From positions 1,364,001-1,428,000 of the forward strand of contig NZ_CP092282.1 in NCBI RefSeq assembly GCF_024972775.1: 64,000 nt of DNA, written 5' to 3'. How positions within the stretch are numbered: the stretch's first letter is position 1; every line of letters starts with the position of its first letter. The notes under the pieces were generated by a model. That model had not been told where the DNA came from. It saw only the letters and a program-made list of their open reading frames with translations, and made no database searches. Position numbers and translations under genes: made by a program. Below, piece after piece: positions 25,202-34,200 of this stretch. Source of the stretch: Dehalobacter sp. DCM. GTDB lineage: Bacteria > Bacillota > Desulfitobacteriia > Desulfitobacteriales > Syntrophobotulaceae.

Positions 25202-25370
25202 CTGCAAGCAGGTCTTCTGGCTTAAGGTTCATCGTCATCCTTACCTTCCCGGATTCGGTGGTTTTTCAAGGACTTCTCACCTTTTACAGCGGCGGGACCG
25301 CACGGGACTTTCACCCGTTTCCCTATTATACCGGCTATCAACCGGTCACTTACAGCTGAAATATTCAATT
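25202..25370 (-). promoter_or_regulatory. Cobalamin riboswitch B (minus strand)
   Basis: Minus-strand sequence carries GGGAAACGGGTGAAAGTCCC, GCGGTCCCGCCGCTGT and TTAAGCCAGAAGACCTGC. It is highly similar to riboswitch A along its whole length. It leads into the conserved short RNA and two terminators, then the PucR-like sensor gene. Confidence 0.9.
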
Positions 25371-25377
25371 ACTGACG

Positions 25378-25406
25378 ATTATAGATCCAAATTCAATAAA
25401 AGGCAA
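25378..25406 (-). promoter_or_regulatory. Promoter of riboswitch cassette B
   Basis: On the minus strand TTGCCT and TATAAT are separated by exactly 17 bases, just upstream of the aptamer. The stretch 25407-25596 between this and the plus-strand promoter shows no gene. Confidence 0.7.
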
Positions 25407-25596
25407 GCATTTTTTCATCATGTGTATTTATACAAGCAGTTGCAATCAAGCTGCTGAATCAATGATAAATTTATACATAATTCTGACACATGGAACAGGC
25501 ATAGGTATCACCTATATGAATAACCGGACATTGATTCTCTTCTATCCTTGGTATGATTATGCCTGAGGGGAAGGAAAAATGCCGATAAATTTTTTC

Positions 25597-25625
25597 GTGA
25601 CATAGCATTTGGGATGCGATATAAT
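25597..25625 (+). promoter_or_regulatory. Promoter of the corrinoid salvage operon
   Basis: GTGACA and TATAAT are separated by 17 bases, with the predicted start about 15 bases before riboswitch 2. Confidence 0.75.
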
Positions 25626-25644
25626 CAGACTGAAAACAAAATAT

Positions 25645-25822
25645 TGGAAACAGGTGTCGGTTATAATTTCGCTGAATAGAAGTTATGAGCCGGTGAAAAG
25701 GGAAGTGGGTGTAAATCCCACGCGGTCCCGCCGCTGTAAAAGAGGAGTCCCTCCAGGAATGCCACTGTAACCGGGAAGGCAGGAGGAGACGATGAGACTT
25801 AAGCCAGAAGACCTGCCTGCGT
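25645..25822 (+). promoter_or_regulatory. Cobalamin riboswitch 2 (corrinoid salvage operon)
   Basis: All core elements are present: AAAAGGGAAGTGGGTGTAAA, GCGGTCCCGCCGCTGT, the L4 box GCCACTG, CGGGAAGGC and the 3' TTAAGCCAGAAGACCTGCC. A run of nearly 80 bases through the core is identical to riboswitch 3 at 46453-46628. Confidence 0.95.
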
Positions 25823-25890
25823 TTCGTACACTAGCAACTTCACGCGTGATGGAGGGTGTTTGAGTTTTTGTTCGCTTATATTTGAGACGG

Positions 25891-25930
25891 ACTCTCATTG
25901 CTTATGTTGTTAGGCATTGAGAGTTTTTTT
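25891..25930 (+). terminator. Riboswitch 2 terminator
   Basis: ACTCTCATTGC pairs with GCATTGAGAGT (one mismatch), followed by T7, about 70 bases after the aptamer and 37 before the cbiJ-like gene. Confidence 0.85.
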
Positions 25931-25966
25931 ATTGAAAAAAACGATGTGGGCGAGGAGTAGGGAACC

Positions 25967-26737
25967 ATGTCAAAATCGCTTGTAATTGCAGGCACAGCAG
26001 AAGCAAAAGAGGTCATTATTCAATTGCTGAAAATGAATATCGAAGTTTCGGCAGTTGTTACCTCGAGACTTGGAAGCCAGGCTTTGGCGGATATTGAAAA
26101 TATCCGTATTCATCAAGGGAGGGTCTCAAAGCAATGGATCGCCGGCTTGCTCGATAGCATTGAGCCGGATTACGTTATTGATGTTTCCAATCCTTTTTCT
26201 TTGGAGACAACCCGCAATGCGATGAGCGTTTCCCAAATAAAAAAAATTGGCTATATCCGCTATGAAAGAGAGTCTGTGATTGACAATTGGAAAGATATTA
26301 TCCGTGTAAAAAACCATGATGAGGCATATAAAAAACTCTTAAGCTGCCAGGGCAATATTCTATTGACTATCGGAAGCGGCAAAGTCAAAGTATTTACAAA
26401 TATTCCAGAGTATAAGAATCGTTTGTTTATCAGGGTCCTTCCTGACAGCAAAGTCATTGAACGGTGTGAAAAAATGGGTTTTAATGCCAATAACCTTATC
26501 GCTATGAAGGGGCCTTTCAGCGAAGAACTAAATATTGCCTTGATCAAATATTGCAACGCGGCTGTACTGGTAACAAAAGAAAGCGGAAATACAGGAGGCG
26601 TCATGGAAAAGATTCGTGCGGCACAACGTATTGGGATTCCGGTAATTATGATTGAACGTGAGGAACTGCACCATGAAAACAAAGCCAGGTCTGTGGATGA
26701 GGTCATCCGACTGATACAAAATATTCAACAGGAGTGA
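25967..26737 (+). CDS. Second CbiJ/CobK-like reductase
   Basis: A 256-residue CbiJ/CobK-family protein with the better N-terminal nucleotide-binding turn IAGTAEAKE. Other family segments are VIDVSNPFS, GYIRYERES, LTIGSGKVK, RVLPDSKV, AMKGPFSEELNIAL and VTKESGNTGG. It is a paralogue of the protein at 19515-20234. As there, it heads a cobalamin-riboswitch operon that otherwise holds transport and chelatase genes, not the corrin-ring pathway. It may reduce cobalt-precorrin-6A made elsewhere or act on a related tetrapyrrole. 190 bases without a recognisable gene follow. Confidence 0.8.
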   Translation: MSKSLVIAGTAEAKEVIIQLLKMNIEVSAVVTSRLGSQALADIENIRIHQGRVSKQWIAGLLDSIEPDYVIDVSNPFSLETTRNAMSVSQIKKIGYIRYERESVIDNWKDIIRVKNHDEAYKKLLSCQGNILLTIGSGKVKVFTNIPEYKNRLFIRVLPDSKVIERCEKMGFNANNLIAMKGPFSEELNIALIKYCNAAVLVTKESGNTGGVMEKIRAAQRIGIPVIMIEREELHHENKARSVDEVIRLIQNIQQE

Positions 26738-26929
26738 AATTTGGAAGATAATCGAACTTCCGAAATTCAAAGATAAATTAAAATTAATTGGAGGTGTCAC
26801 CGCTGGTTAACGTTTCAGATTAGTGATTGCGTGATCTAACACAAGAAACCTGCACGCAATTAATATTAAGCTTTCAAGTTAACAAGGTACTGGGTTACTT
26901 AATAAAAACATGAAAATGGAGGAATTATC

Positions 26930-28090
26930 ATGATTCGGGGTCATCAAAAAAATGTTTGTTTAATTGTCATTATAATTATGCTTTGTTCCGCACTTATGGT
27001 CGGCTGTTCCGGCGGAACTGAGAAAAGCAATAAAGCCTTAACTGGCAAAGAGGTCAGTTTGAGCTATACGAGCGCGTTTAAAATCGTCGATTACGGTGAT
27101 AATTTCACCCTATTGACAGATGCTGAAGGCAATCAGTTCCTGCTGGTGCCGGAGGGTACGGAAACCCCTGAAATTAGCGAGGCTGCAGGTGCGACGGTGG
27201 TCAACACGCCCCTGAAAAAGGTGGTTTATTGTTCGACCACGCAGGTGGGGCTGCTGCAGGCGATATTTACCGATCAGGAATGGGACAGCATCGCCGCTGT
27301 GACCACGGACACGGCGGACTGGTACGTCGATGCGGTTAAAACGCGTATGGAGAGCGGCGCTATCCAATATGTCGGTACTGGGGGCATGGCGGATCCGGAT
27401 TATGAAAAAATCCAGGCGCTGAACCCGGATATGGTCTTTGTCTATACCGGGGATTACGGACTGCAGAAAACGCTGGCCAAAATGAAGGAGCTTAAAATCC
27501 CCTGCGCGGTGGTCAATGATTATACGGAAGCGACGGATCTTGGACGCTTGGAATGGCTGAAATTTTTAGGCGCCTTCTATAACAAGGGTCAGGAAGCCGC
27601 CGTCTTTATCGAGGCGAAAGCGGCGATGCTGGATGAGATTGCCGCTGCCGTCAAGGATAAACCGAGTCCAAAGGTTGTCTATGGCATGATCTACGATGGC
27701 AAAGTGTATATTCCGGACGGCGGATCGTATGTCGCCAAGCAAATCAAGGAAGCCGGAGGAGACTACGTCTTTGCGGAGGTTAATCCGGATAAAGCCAGCA
27801 GCTCCCAAGTCACCGTGGAGGAATTCTACGCTAAAGGCAAGGATGCGGACGTTTTCATTTATTCATCGATGGTTGCCTATATGCCTTCACTGGAAAGTCT
27901 GCTGAAAACCGAGCCGTTGTTAAAAGATTTTCAATCCGTTAAGAACGGAAAAGTGTATTGCTTTGCCCCCTGGTACTACATGTCAATTAATAAAACTATC
28001 GAAGGCGTAAAGGATATGGCTTCGTTCTTCCACGAAGGACTGTACCCGGACTGGGAACTTGTCATGTTTCAGCAGATGCCTGAAAAGTAA
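26930..28090 (+). CDS. btuF: Corrinoid ABC transporter substrate-binding lipoprotein (BtuF-like)
   Basis: A 386-residue lipoprotein: signal peptide ending in the lipobox LMVG|C with Cys26 for lipidation, then a class III periplasmic-binding-protein fold (two lobes; segments DYEKIQALNPDMVFVY and VKNGKVYCFAPW). It should capture corrinoids, or possibly another tetrapyrrole or siderophore, outside the cell for the BtuC/BtuD pair encoded at 33172-35411. It sits under riboswitch 2. A long hairpin follows its stop codon. Confidence 0.85.
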   Translation: MIRGHQKNVCLIVIIIMLCSALMVGCSGGTEKSNKALTGKEVSLSYTSAFKIVDYGDNFTLLTDAEGNQFLLVPEGTETPEISEAAGATVVNTPLKKVVYCSTTQVGLLQAIFTDQEWDSIAAVTTDTADWYVDAVKTRMESGAIQYVGTGGMADPDYEKIQALNPDMVFVYTGDYGLQKTLAKMKELKIPCAVVNDYTEATDLGRLEWLKFLGAFYNKGQEAAVFIEAKAAMLDEIAAAVKDKPSPKVVYGMIYDGKVYIPDGGSYVAKQIKEAGGDYVFAEVNPDKASSSQVTVEEFYAKGKDADVFIYSSMVAYMPSLESLLKTEPLLKDFQSVKNGKVYCFAPWYYMSINKTIEGVKDMASFFHEGLYPDWELVMFQQMPEK

Positions 28091-28110
28091 GGGCTGGAAA
28101 AAATAGCGGG

Positions 28111-28157
28111 ATTCGTGAATAAAGCCTTGTTTTTAACAAGGCTTTATTCAGACGAAT
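28111..28157. terminator. Long hairpin after btuF
   Basis: GAATAAAGCCTTGTT pairs perfectly with AACAAGGCTTTATTC, extended by ATTCGT and ACGAAT. There is no T tract, so it may be a leaky terminator or an mRNA-stabilising or processing element. Confidence 0.55.
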
Positions 28158-28243
28158 TATAATATTCACCATCTGTATGAAAGTCGAAAAAGCACGATCC
28201 ATGCTGGATTAAAAGCCGGAATCGATAAAGGGAGAGGAAATAA

Positions 28244-29350
28244 TTGAAAATTCATATGTTGCCGACAGGGGATGAAGTTCACCGGTATCAAAAGAGCATT
28301 GTTATTCCGTTTAAGAATAGCCGAAAGGTCTTAAGCACGTCGCCTTTAAATGGAGGCTACCGCGAAAATCTTCTATCAGCCTTTAACCATGATTCAAACC
28401 CAGGAGCAGGAATTTCCTGTTCGCTCAGGACCGATTCCTACTTGAACGATCTGAAGCTGCTCGCCACGGAGATCGGACTCGATCCGGCTACGGCCACGGG
28501 CATATCCACAGCCGCGTCGATGGACAATGTTGCAATCAAAGCGGTTTCTTATGAAAACCTGACGGTGACCGCCATTGTTACCGGGGGTGTGGAAGTAAAC
28601 GGCGGGAGAGTCGGAGATCCCGCATCTTACCACGAAGCCCGGGGGAAAACCGTTATGACCAAGGAAGGCACGATCAATATCATTCTGGATATTGATGCGG
28701 ATCTACTGCCGGGTACGTTGGCCCGCGCTCTGGTAACCTGCACAGAAGCCAAAACGGCAGCACTGCAGGAACTGATGGCGGGAAGCAGCTATTCCCGGGG
28801 GTTAGCAACCGGCTCAGGGACTGACGGGACGATTATCATCGCCAACAGCCAATCAGATTTAAAACTGACTTACGCGGGCAAGCACAGCAAATTAGGTGAG
28901 CTAATCGGCCTGGCTGTGAAACCGGCTGTCAAAGAGGCGTTGTTTTTGCAGACCGGTTTGTCTCCAAAGAGCCAGCATAGTATGCTGAGACGCTTGAAAC
29001 GGTTTGGCATAACGGAAGATGGTATCTGGAACAAACATGGCGTCTTAGGAGAAAAAACACTGGCCAAGCCTGTTTTCATTCAACAATTGGAAAGTGTAGA
29101 TCGCGAAGAGGAGCTTGTCGCTCTTACCTCACTGTATGTCCACCTGCTGGATCAAATGGACTGGGAGTTGATTACTCCCGGACGTGCTGCCCAGGAAGGC
29201 AGATATCTTGTGGAGAGAATAAAACAAAAGTATCAGCTTGACGTGGAATATACTTTTTCCTGGCAGTCCGCTGAGGAGACAATAACCGGAATGCTGGCGA
29301 ATTTCACGGACGTGATAGCCAGAATCAGCGCGGGAGGTCCGGATGTTTAA
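28244..29350 (+). CDS. cbiZ: Adenosylcobinamide amidohydrolase CbiZ (copy 1)
   Basis: A 368-residue protein with the CbiZ core: GGYRENL near residue 37, SMDNVAIKA at 92-100, then GTIN, CTEAKTAALQEL at 166-177 and ATGSGTD at 188-194. CbiZ cleaves the aminopropanol arm of adenosylcobinamide or whole corrinoids to give cobyric acid, so foreign corrinoids can be rebuilt with another lower ligand. Known CbiZ is about 220-240 residues; the extra C-terminal ~130 residues are unassigned. The TTG start follows GGAGAGG. Its end overlaps the chelatase gene by eight bases. Confidence 0.88.
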   Translation: MKIHMLPTGDEVHRYQKSIVIPFKNSRKVLSTSPLNGGYRENLLSAFNHDSNPGAGISCSLRTDSYLNDLKLLATEIGLDPATATGISTAASMDNVAIKAVSYENLTVTAIVTGGVEVNGGRVGDPASYHEARGKTVMTKEGTINIILDIDADLLPGTLARALVTCTEAKTAALQELMAGSSYSRGLATGSGTDGTIIIANSQSDLKLTYAGKHSKLGELIGLAVKPAVKEALFLQTGLSPKSQHSMLRRLKRFGITEDGIWNKHGVLGEKTLAKPVFIQQLESVDREEELVALTSLYVHLLDQMDWELITPGRAAQEGRYLVERIKQKYQLDVEYTFSWQSAEETITGMLANFTDVIARISAGGPDV

Positions 29351-32300
29351 GATCGTTTTTATTATGTCCCCGATGGATTCCTCTTACAAACTGAAAGAAG
29401 CAAAAAAACAGATTGAAGAGGAACGAAAAGATATCCACATTCAATTTGTCGACAGTTTTAAGATGGATACGGACCCAGCGACCGCCGAAGCGGCAATGCA
29501 GCAGCTTGAAGAAGCAGAATTGGTCCTGATTCTGATGCATGGCGGGATCACGCATTTTCAAAGCTTTGAAGCGGTGATCTGCCGGTTTGAAAATAAAAAG
29601 AAATTTTTTATCCATACCGGGCTCGAAGACGAAAACCGGCTCCTGCTTGCCAGAACAGGGATATCCCATGGGGAATATCTGGAAATTTTACGGTATATTC
29701 TATCGGCAAACAGAGAGAACGGCGTTAATCTGTTCAAATATTTAGCTTCCCGGTATGGCGGGGTGGCAGTTGATTACGCGCCTCCCATGCCCATGGTCTG
29801 GGAAGGGGTCTATGATCCGCGCCAGGAGGACATTGACGTTGCCTCCGCCTTGGAAAATGCTAACAGTTCCGGCAAACCGGTCATTGCCATTCTGTTTTAC
29901 AGCAAGTACAAGCATGAACACGATTTGGCCCATATTGACGCCTTAATTGCCCAAGTTGAAAAATTAGGCGGTTATCCGCTGGCGGTGTTTTCGACCTCGG
30001 CGCCGGATCCGGTCATGGGATGCCAAGGCTTTCGATGGGTGATCCGGGAGGTGCTGCTAAAGGAGGGTGTCTGTCAGGTTGATGCCGTGATCAACACGCT
30101 CGGGTACTCTCAAAGCATTATGGCCAATCCGGGAAACGGTACGGCAATGGTAGAACATAGTATTTTTGAGGAACTCAATGTGCCGGTGATTCAGGCAATG
30201 GCGACGTATCAAACTTATGAGAATTGGCTGGACAATCTCCGGGGGATTGACATGATGTCCTTTCCCATTTGCGTTTACTATCCTGAATTTGACGGTCAGA
30301 TTATCACTGTGACTTATGCTTATAGTGAATATATCCGGGATGAAATCGGGGAAAGAATCTTGCGCAAGCCGATTCCGGACAGAGTGGATCAGATCTGCCG
30401 TCTGGCCATGAATTGGGCCAAGCTGAGGAACAAGCCGATTCAGGATAAAAAAATCGCGATTTTGTTCCATAATATGCCGCCCCGCAATGATATGATCGGC
30501 TGCGCCTTTGGGCTGGATACCCCGCAAAGTGTATTTCTGATGATCGAGGCCCTGAAAACAGAAGGAATCCGAACAAGCTACGATTTTGCAGACGGGGATG
30601 ACATTATCGGCAGGATTATTGCGGCAGTCAGCAATGATACCCGTTGGCTCTCGGCGGAAAAGGCGCTGGCAAGAAGTAAAAGTATCATCACAGGGGAGAC
30701 ATATAGAAACTGGTTTGCAGAATTCCCCGCAACGGTAAAAGAACAGCTGGTGCGGGATTGGGGCAAGCCGCCCGGAGAATACATGGTGCATGAAGATCAG
30801 CTCCCCGTCCCGGGAATCATCAACGGCAATCTGTTTATCGGCCTTCAACCCCCCCGGGGATACGAGGAAAAGGCGGATGAAGTCTATCACAGCACGGATA
30901 TTGTACCGCCTCACCAATATATTGCCTACTATGAGTGGCTGAGAAATGATTTTCAGGCTGATGCGGTGGTGCATGTCGGGACGCACGGTACCCTGGAGTG
31001 GCTGCCTGGGAAGGAAATCGGTCTGTCGCAGCGCTGTTATCCCGATGTTGCGATTCGGGACCTGCCGCATCTGTACCCTTACAGCATCACCGTGTTGGGA
31101 GAAGGCATCCAAGCCAAAAGAAGATCCAACGCGGTGATCCTCGACCACCTGATTCCGGCATTGATGCGCAGTGGGACCTATGACGCGATGGAAGCACTTG
31201 ACGATCTGGTCAAACAGTATTACCAGGCCAAACAGACAGACAGCGGCAAAGTCAGTATTATCCGGAACGCCATCATAGAGTCCGTTGTCAAAAACGACTA
31301 TCATACCGACTTGAACGTCAACCCCGAAGACATAAACGCCGATTTCGAACCATTCCTCGCCTTATTGCACAATTGGCTGGAAGAGATCAAAAATACCCTG
31401 ATTAAGGATGGACTGCATATTCTAGGCAAGGCACCGGAACATGAAAAATTGGTTCATATGGTTTGCGCCCTGCTGAGACTGCCCAACGGCAAGGTGGTTT
31501 CGTTGACAGAAGCGGCGTGTTCAGCCTGCGGGTACGCTTATGATGATTTAAAGAATAATCCTCATTTCACGGATCATACCGGCAAGACCAATTTGATGCG
31601 TTTTGACGAGTTGGAAGACATCAGCCGGGATATCATCCGCTGCTATTTGGAAAGCGGCTTTGATCAGGAAAAAAGCCTGCAGATTCTGTCAGAATCTGAG
31701 CTTGGTCCATTCGAGAGAGACCTGGAACCGTTGAAGACAGTCTTGGCGTTTATTCTTGAGGTCGTCCTGCCCAAACTGCAAAAAACGAAGGAAGAGATTA
31801 TATATTTGCTGGCGGGTATTCATGGCCGCTTTGTGCCTCCGGGTGGAGGAGGGTCCCCAACCAGGGGAAATGTCAATATCCTTCCCACCGGCAGAAATTT
31901 TTATGCCATTGACCCGATGTCCGTTCCGACCCGCGCTTCCTGGCAGGTGGGGAAACAGCTGGGAGACAGGCTGATTGAGCGCTATCTGCAGGATGAAGAA
32001 AAATACCCGGAAACGGTGGTTATTGTTGTTTATGCGGGGGAAACCATGAAAACTTGCGGTGACGATATTGCTGAGATTCTGTACTTGATGGGGATACAGC
32101 CTAAATGGCTGGACAGCTCCGATAAAGTAATCGGACTTGAACCGATTCCGTCGGATGAGCTTAAACGGCCGAGAATCGATGTCACCCTGCGGATTTCCGG
32201 ATTATTCCGCGATACTTTTCCAAATTTGGTGAATTTGGTGGAAGAGGCGGTCACCTTGGCAGCCGGACTGGACGAAAAGGAAGAAGAAAATTATATTCGC

Positions 32301-33095
32301 CGCAATGTCATGCAGGAAGTTACGGAATTGACTGCACGGGGTATGAGTTTGGAAGCTGCCAGGGAAGAAGCCGGTCTGCGGATTTTCAGCGATCCCCCGG
32401 GAACGTACGGTGCGGGTGTAGAACAGCTAATCAACAGCAAAAACTGGAAGGATGTCACCGATCTCGGCAATAACTATACTTTCTGGGGCGGCTATGCTTA
32501 TGGCAGAAAAATGCACGGTAAAAAAGTAACGGAAGTGTTTGCCCGACGGTTGTCTTTGGCACAGGTCACGGTAAAAAATGAATCGTCCATGGAAATTGAT
32601 ATGCTGGAAAGTGACGACTTTTATAATTATCATGGCGGATTGATTGCAGCCGTCAGGACGCACTCCGGTCTAAAACCGAAATCGTATTGCGGCGACAGCA
32701 GTGATCCGTCCAGGGTAAAACTGAGTGACGTACGGGAACAGTCGGCAAAGATCATGCGTTCCAGAATACTTAACCCGAAATGGTTTGACGGACTCCGGGC
32801 GCACGGTTACAAAGGCGCTCAGGAAATATCGGGCATGGTCGATTTTGTTTTTGGCTGGGATGCGACCTCGGACATCATTGAGGATTGGATGTATGAAAAA
32901 ATCTGCGAGAATTACTTGTTCAATGAAGAAAGAAAAGATTGGATCGCGAGTGTGAATTTATGGGCGGTTCAAAATATGGTCGAGCGATTGCTGGAAGCCC
33001 AGCAAAGAGGCATGTGGAAAGCTAAGGAAGTAAGCCTCGAAAAGCTGCGCGCTATTTATATGGAGATTGAGGGGAATATCGAGGACTGCACATAA
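29343..33095 (+). CDS. CobN/BchH-type metallochelatase large subunit 1
   Basis: A 1250-residue protein of the class-I chelatase H-subunit family (CobN, BchH/ChlH), of normal length. Diagnostic stretches are HVGTHGTLEWLPGKE near residue 544, an ILPTGRNFY segment near 848, and a C-terminal FGWDAT-x-(10)-DWMYE segment. These subunits bind the tetrapyrrole and insert Co(II) or Mg(II) with ATP-hydrolysing AAA+ partners. The site before PTRG reads PPGGGGSPTRG where relatives have PPGPSGAPTRG. Translationally coupled to cbiZ and followed by btuC. It has no adjacent AAA+ partners of its own and may use those at 40490-43746 or 46776-49964. Confidence 0.9.
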   Translation: MFKIVFIMSPMDSSYKLKEAKKQIEEERKDIHIQFVDSFKMDTDPATAEAAMQQLEEAELVLILMHGGITHFQSFEAVICRFENKKKFFIHTGLEDENRLLLARTGISHGEYLEILRYILSANRENGVNLFKYLASRYGGVAVDYAPPMPMVWEGVYDPRQEDIDVASALENANSSGKPVIAILFYSKYKHEHDLAHIDALIAQVEKLGGYPLAVFSTSAPDPVMGCQGFRWVIREVLLKEGVCQVDAVINTLGYSQSIMANPGNGTAMVEHSIFEELNVPVIQAMATYQTYENWLDNLRGIDMMSFPICVYYPEFDGQIITVTYAYSEYIRDEIGERILRKPIPDRVDQICRLAMNWAKLRNKPIQDKKIAILFHNMPPRNDMIGCAFGLDTPQSVFLMIEALKTEGIRTSYDFADGDDIIGRIIAAVSNDTRWLSAEKALARSKSIITGETYRNWFAEFPATVKEQLVRDWGKPPGEYMVHEDQLPVPGIINGNLFIGLQPPRGYEEKADEVYHSTDIVPPHQYIAYYEWLRNDFQADAVVHVGTHGTLEWLPGKEIGLSQRCYPDVAIRDLPHLYPYSITVLGEGIQAKRRSNAVILDHLIPALMRSGTYDAMEALDDLVKQYYQAKQTDSGKVSIIRNAIIESVVKNDYHTDLNVNPEDINADFEPFLALLHNWLEEIKNTLIKDGLHILGKAPEHEKLVHMVCALLRLPNGKVVSLTEAACSACGYAYDDLKNNPHFTDHTGKTNLMRFDELEDISRDIIRCYLESGFDQEKSLQILSESELGPFERDLEPLKTVLAFILEVVLPKLQKTKEEIIYLLAGIHGRFVPPGGGGSPTRGNVNILPTGRNFYAIDPMSVPTRASWQVGKQLGDRLIERYLQDEEKYPETVVIVVYAGETMKTCGDDIAEILYLMGIQPKWLDSSDKVIGLEPIPSDELKRPRIDVTLRISGLFRDTFPNLVNLVEEAVTLAAGLDEKEEENYIRRNVMQEVTELTARGMSLEAAREEAGLRIFSDPPGTYGAGVEQLINSKNWKDVTDLGNNYTFWGGYAYGRKMHGKKVTEVFARRLSLAQVTVKNESSMEIDMLESDDFYNYHGGLIAAVRTHSGLKPKSYCGDSSDPSRVKLSDVREQSAKIMRSRILNPKWFDGLRAHGYKGAQEISGMVDFVFGWDATSDIIEDWMYEKICENYLFNEERKDWIASVNLWAVQNMVERLLEAQQRGMWKAKEVSLEKLRAIYMEIEGNIEDCT

Positions 33096-33171
33096 ACGGA
33101 TTTGTTTTCTTGGATTGGTTCGGATTATTAGCGTGAATATCCGGTAAATATTAATACCTGGGAGAGTATAA

Positions 33172-34200
33172 ATGGATCAGCAGAAACAAAGAGTCCAAAA
33201 GCATTTATTATTCATTATTATCCTGGCGCTGTTGGCGACAATCGTATTTCTCTTCAATGTTTCAGTGGGTTCTGTCAATATCAGCTTGGATCATGTTGTT
33301 AAGATCTTGACGGGACAGGAAACAGGCAGCAGCACCGACGCGTCCATCGTCATGAATATTCGTCTGCCAAGAGCCTTGGCCACCCTTGCCGGCGGAGCCT
33401 GCCTGGCGGTGGCGGGGCTTTTGCTGCAAATCTTCTTTAGGAACCCGATTGTCGAACCTTATGTCCTGGGAATTTCCTCAGGCGCCAGTTTGTTTGTAGG
33501 ACTTGTGTTCCTGGGAGGATACTCCTTTGGCGTAAAAGAAATTACCCCAATGTTTCTGTTCGCCGGCGCTTTTCTGGGCGCGATGGTGGTGATGCTTGTT
33601 GTTGTCTTCGCCGCTAAAAAAGTAAAAAATATTACCACCCTTCTGATTATCGGGTTGATGGCGGGGTTTGTCTGCAGCGCGATGACCAGCATGCTGACAG
33701 CGTTTGCTGATAAAGAAAATATCCACGTGTTTATGATGTGGACGCTGGGCAGCTTTTCCGGGTTTTCCTGGATGCAGGTAAAATGCTTGTATCTGATCAG
33801 CATTCCGTTCCTGCTGCTGTCGTTGCTCATCTGCAAACCCCTTAACGCCATGCTTTTTGGAGAAAAATACGCGTTATCCATGGGCTTAAATATCAAACGT
33901 TTCCGCATGCTGGTTATCCTTATTTCCAGCGTGCTGACCGCGGTGATCACGGCGTTTGCGGGTCCGGTTTCCTTTGTGGGTTTGGCGGTTCCGCATATGG
34001 TCAGAATTTCTTTCGGTACATCGGATAACCGAATCTTGCTTCCGGGTGTCATTCTTGCGGGCGCCTTAATGACCGGGATTTGTGACTTGGGAGCGCGGAT
34101 GCTGCTGGCGCCGACGGAGTTGCCGCTAAGTGCGATCACGTCTTTGATTGGCGCGCCGATTGTTGTTTATCTGCTGCTGAGAAAGGGGAGTGAACTGTGA
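33172..34200 (+). CDS. btuC: Corrinoid ABC transporter permease (BtuC-like)
   Basis: A 342-residue FecCD/BtuC-family permease with about ten helices. Family stretches are RLPRALATLAGGACLAVAG, GISSGASLFVG and the cytoplasmic coupling GPVSFVGLAVPHM. It imports the ligand delivered by the BtuF-like lipoprotein. Its stop codon overlaps the GTG of the ATPase gene. Confidence 0.92.
   Translation: MDQQKQRVQKHLLFIIILALLATIVFLFNVSVGSVNISLDHVVKILTGQETGSSTDASIVMNIRLPRALATLAGGACLAVAGLLLQIFFRNPIVEPYVLGISSGASLFVGLVFLGGYSFGVKEITPMFLFAGAFLGAMVVMLVVVFAAKKVKNITTLLIIGLMAGFVCSAMTSMLTAFADKENIHVFMMWTLGSFSGFSWMQVKCLYLISIPFLLLSLLICKPLNAMLFGEKYALSMGLNIKRFRMLVILISSVLTAVITAFAGPVSFVGLAVPHMVRISFGTSDNRILLPGVILAGALMTGICDLGARMLLAPTELPLSAITSLIGAPIVVYLLLRKGSEL

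Noticed and set aside
25683-25898. Similar ~70-codon minus-strand frames over riboswitches 2 and 3.
   Set aside because: They are antisense to a well-conserved structured RNA; their similarity only reflects the duplicated riboswitch.
26738-26929. Another riboswitch between the second CbiJ-like gene and btuF.
   Set aside because: Some B12-box-like words occur (ACCTGC), but the core and L4 elements are missing.
28244-29350. First reading of the two cbiZ genes as CbiD (cobalt-precorrin C1-methyltransferase).
   Set aside because: The TATEAKT-type and ATGSGTD motifs and the SMDN segment are those of CbiZ; the CbiD N-terminal TGxCAxAAAKA-type signature is absent.
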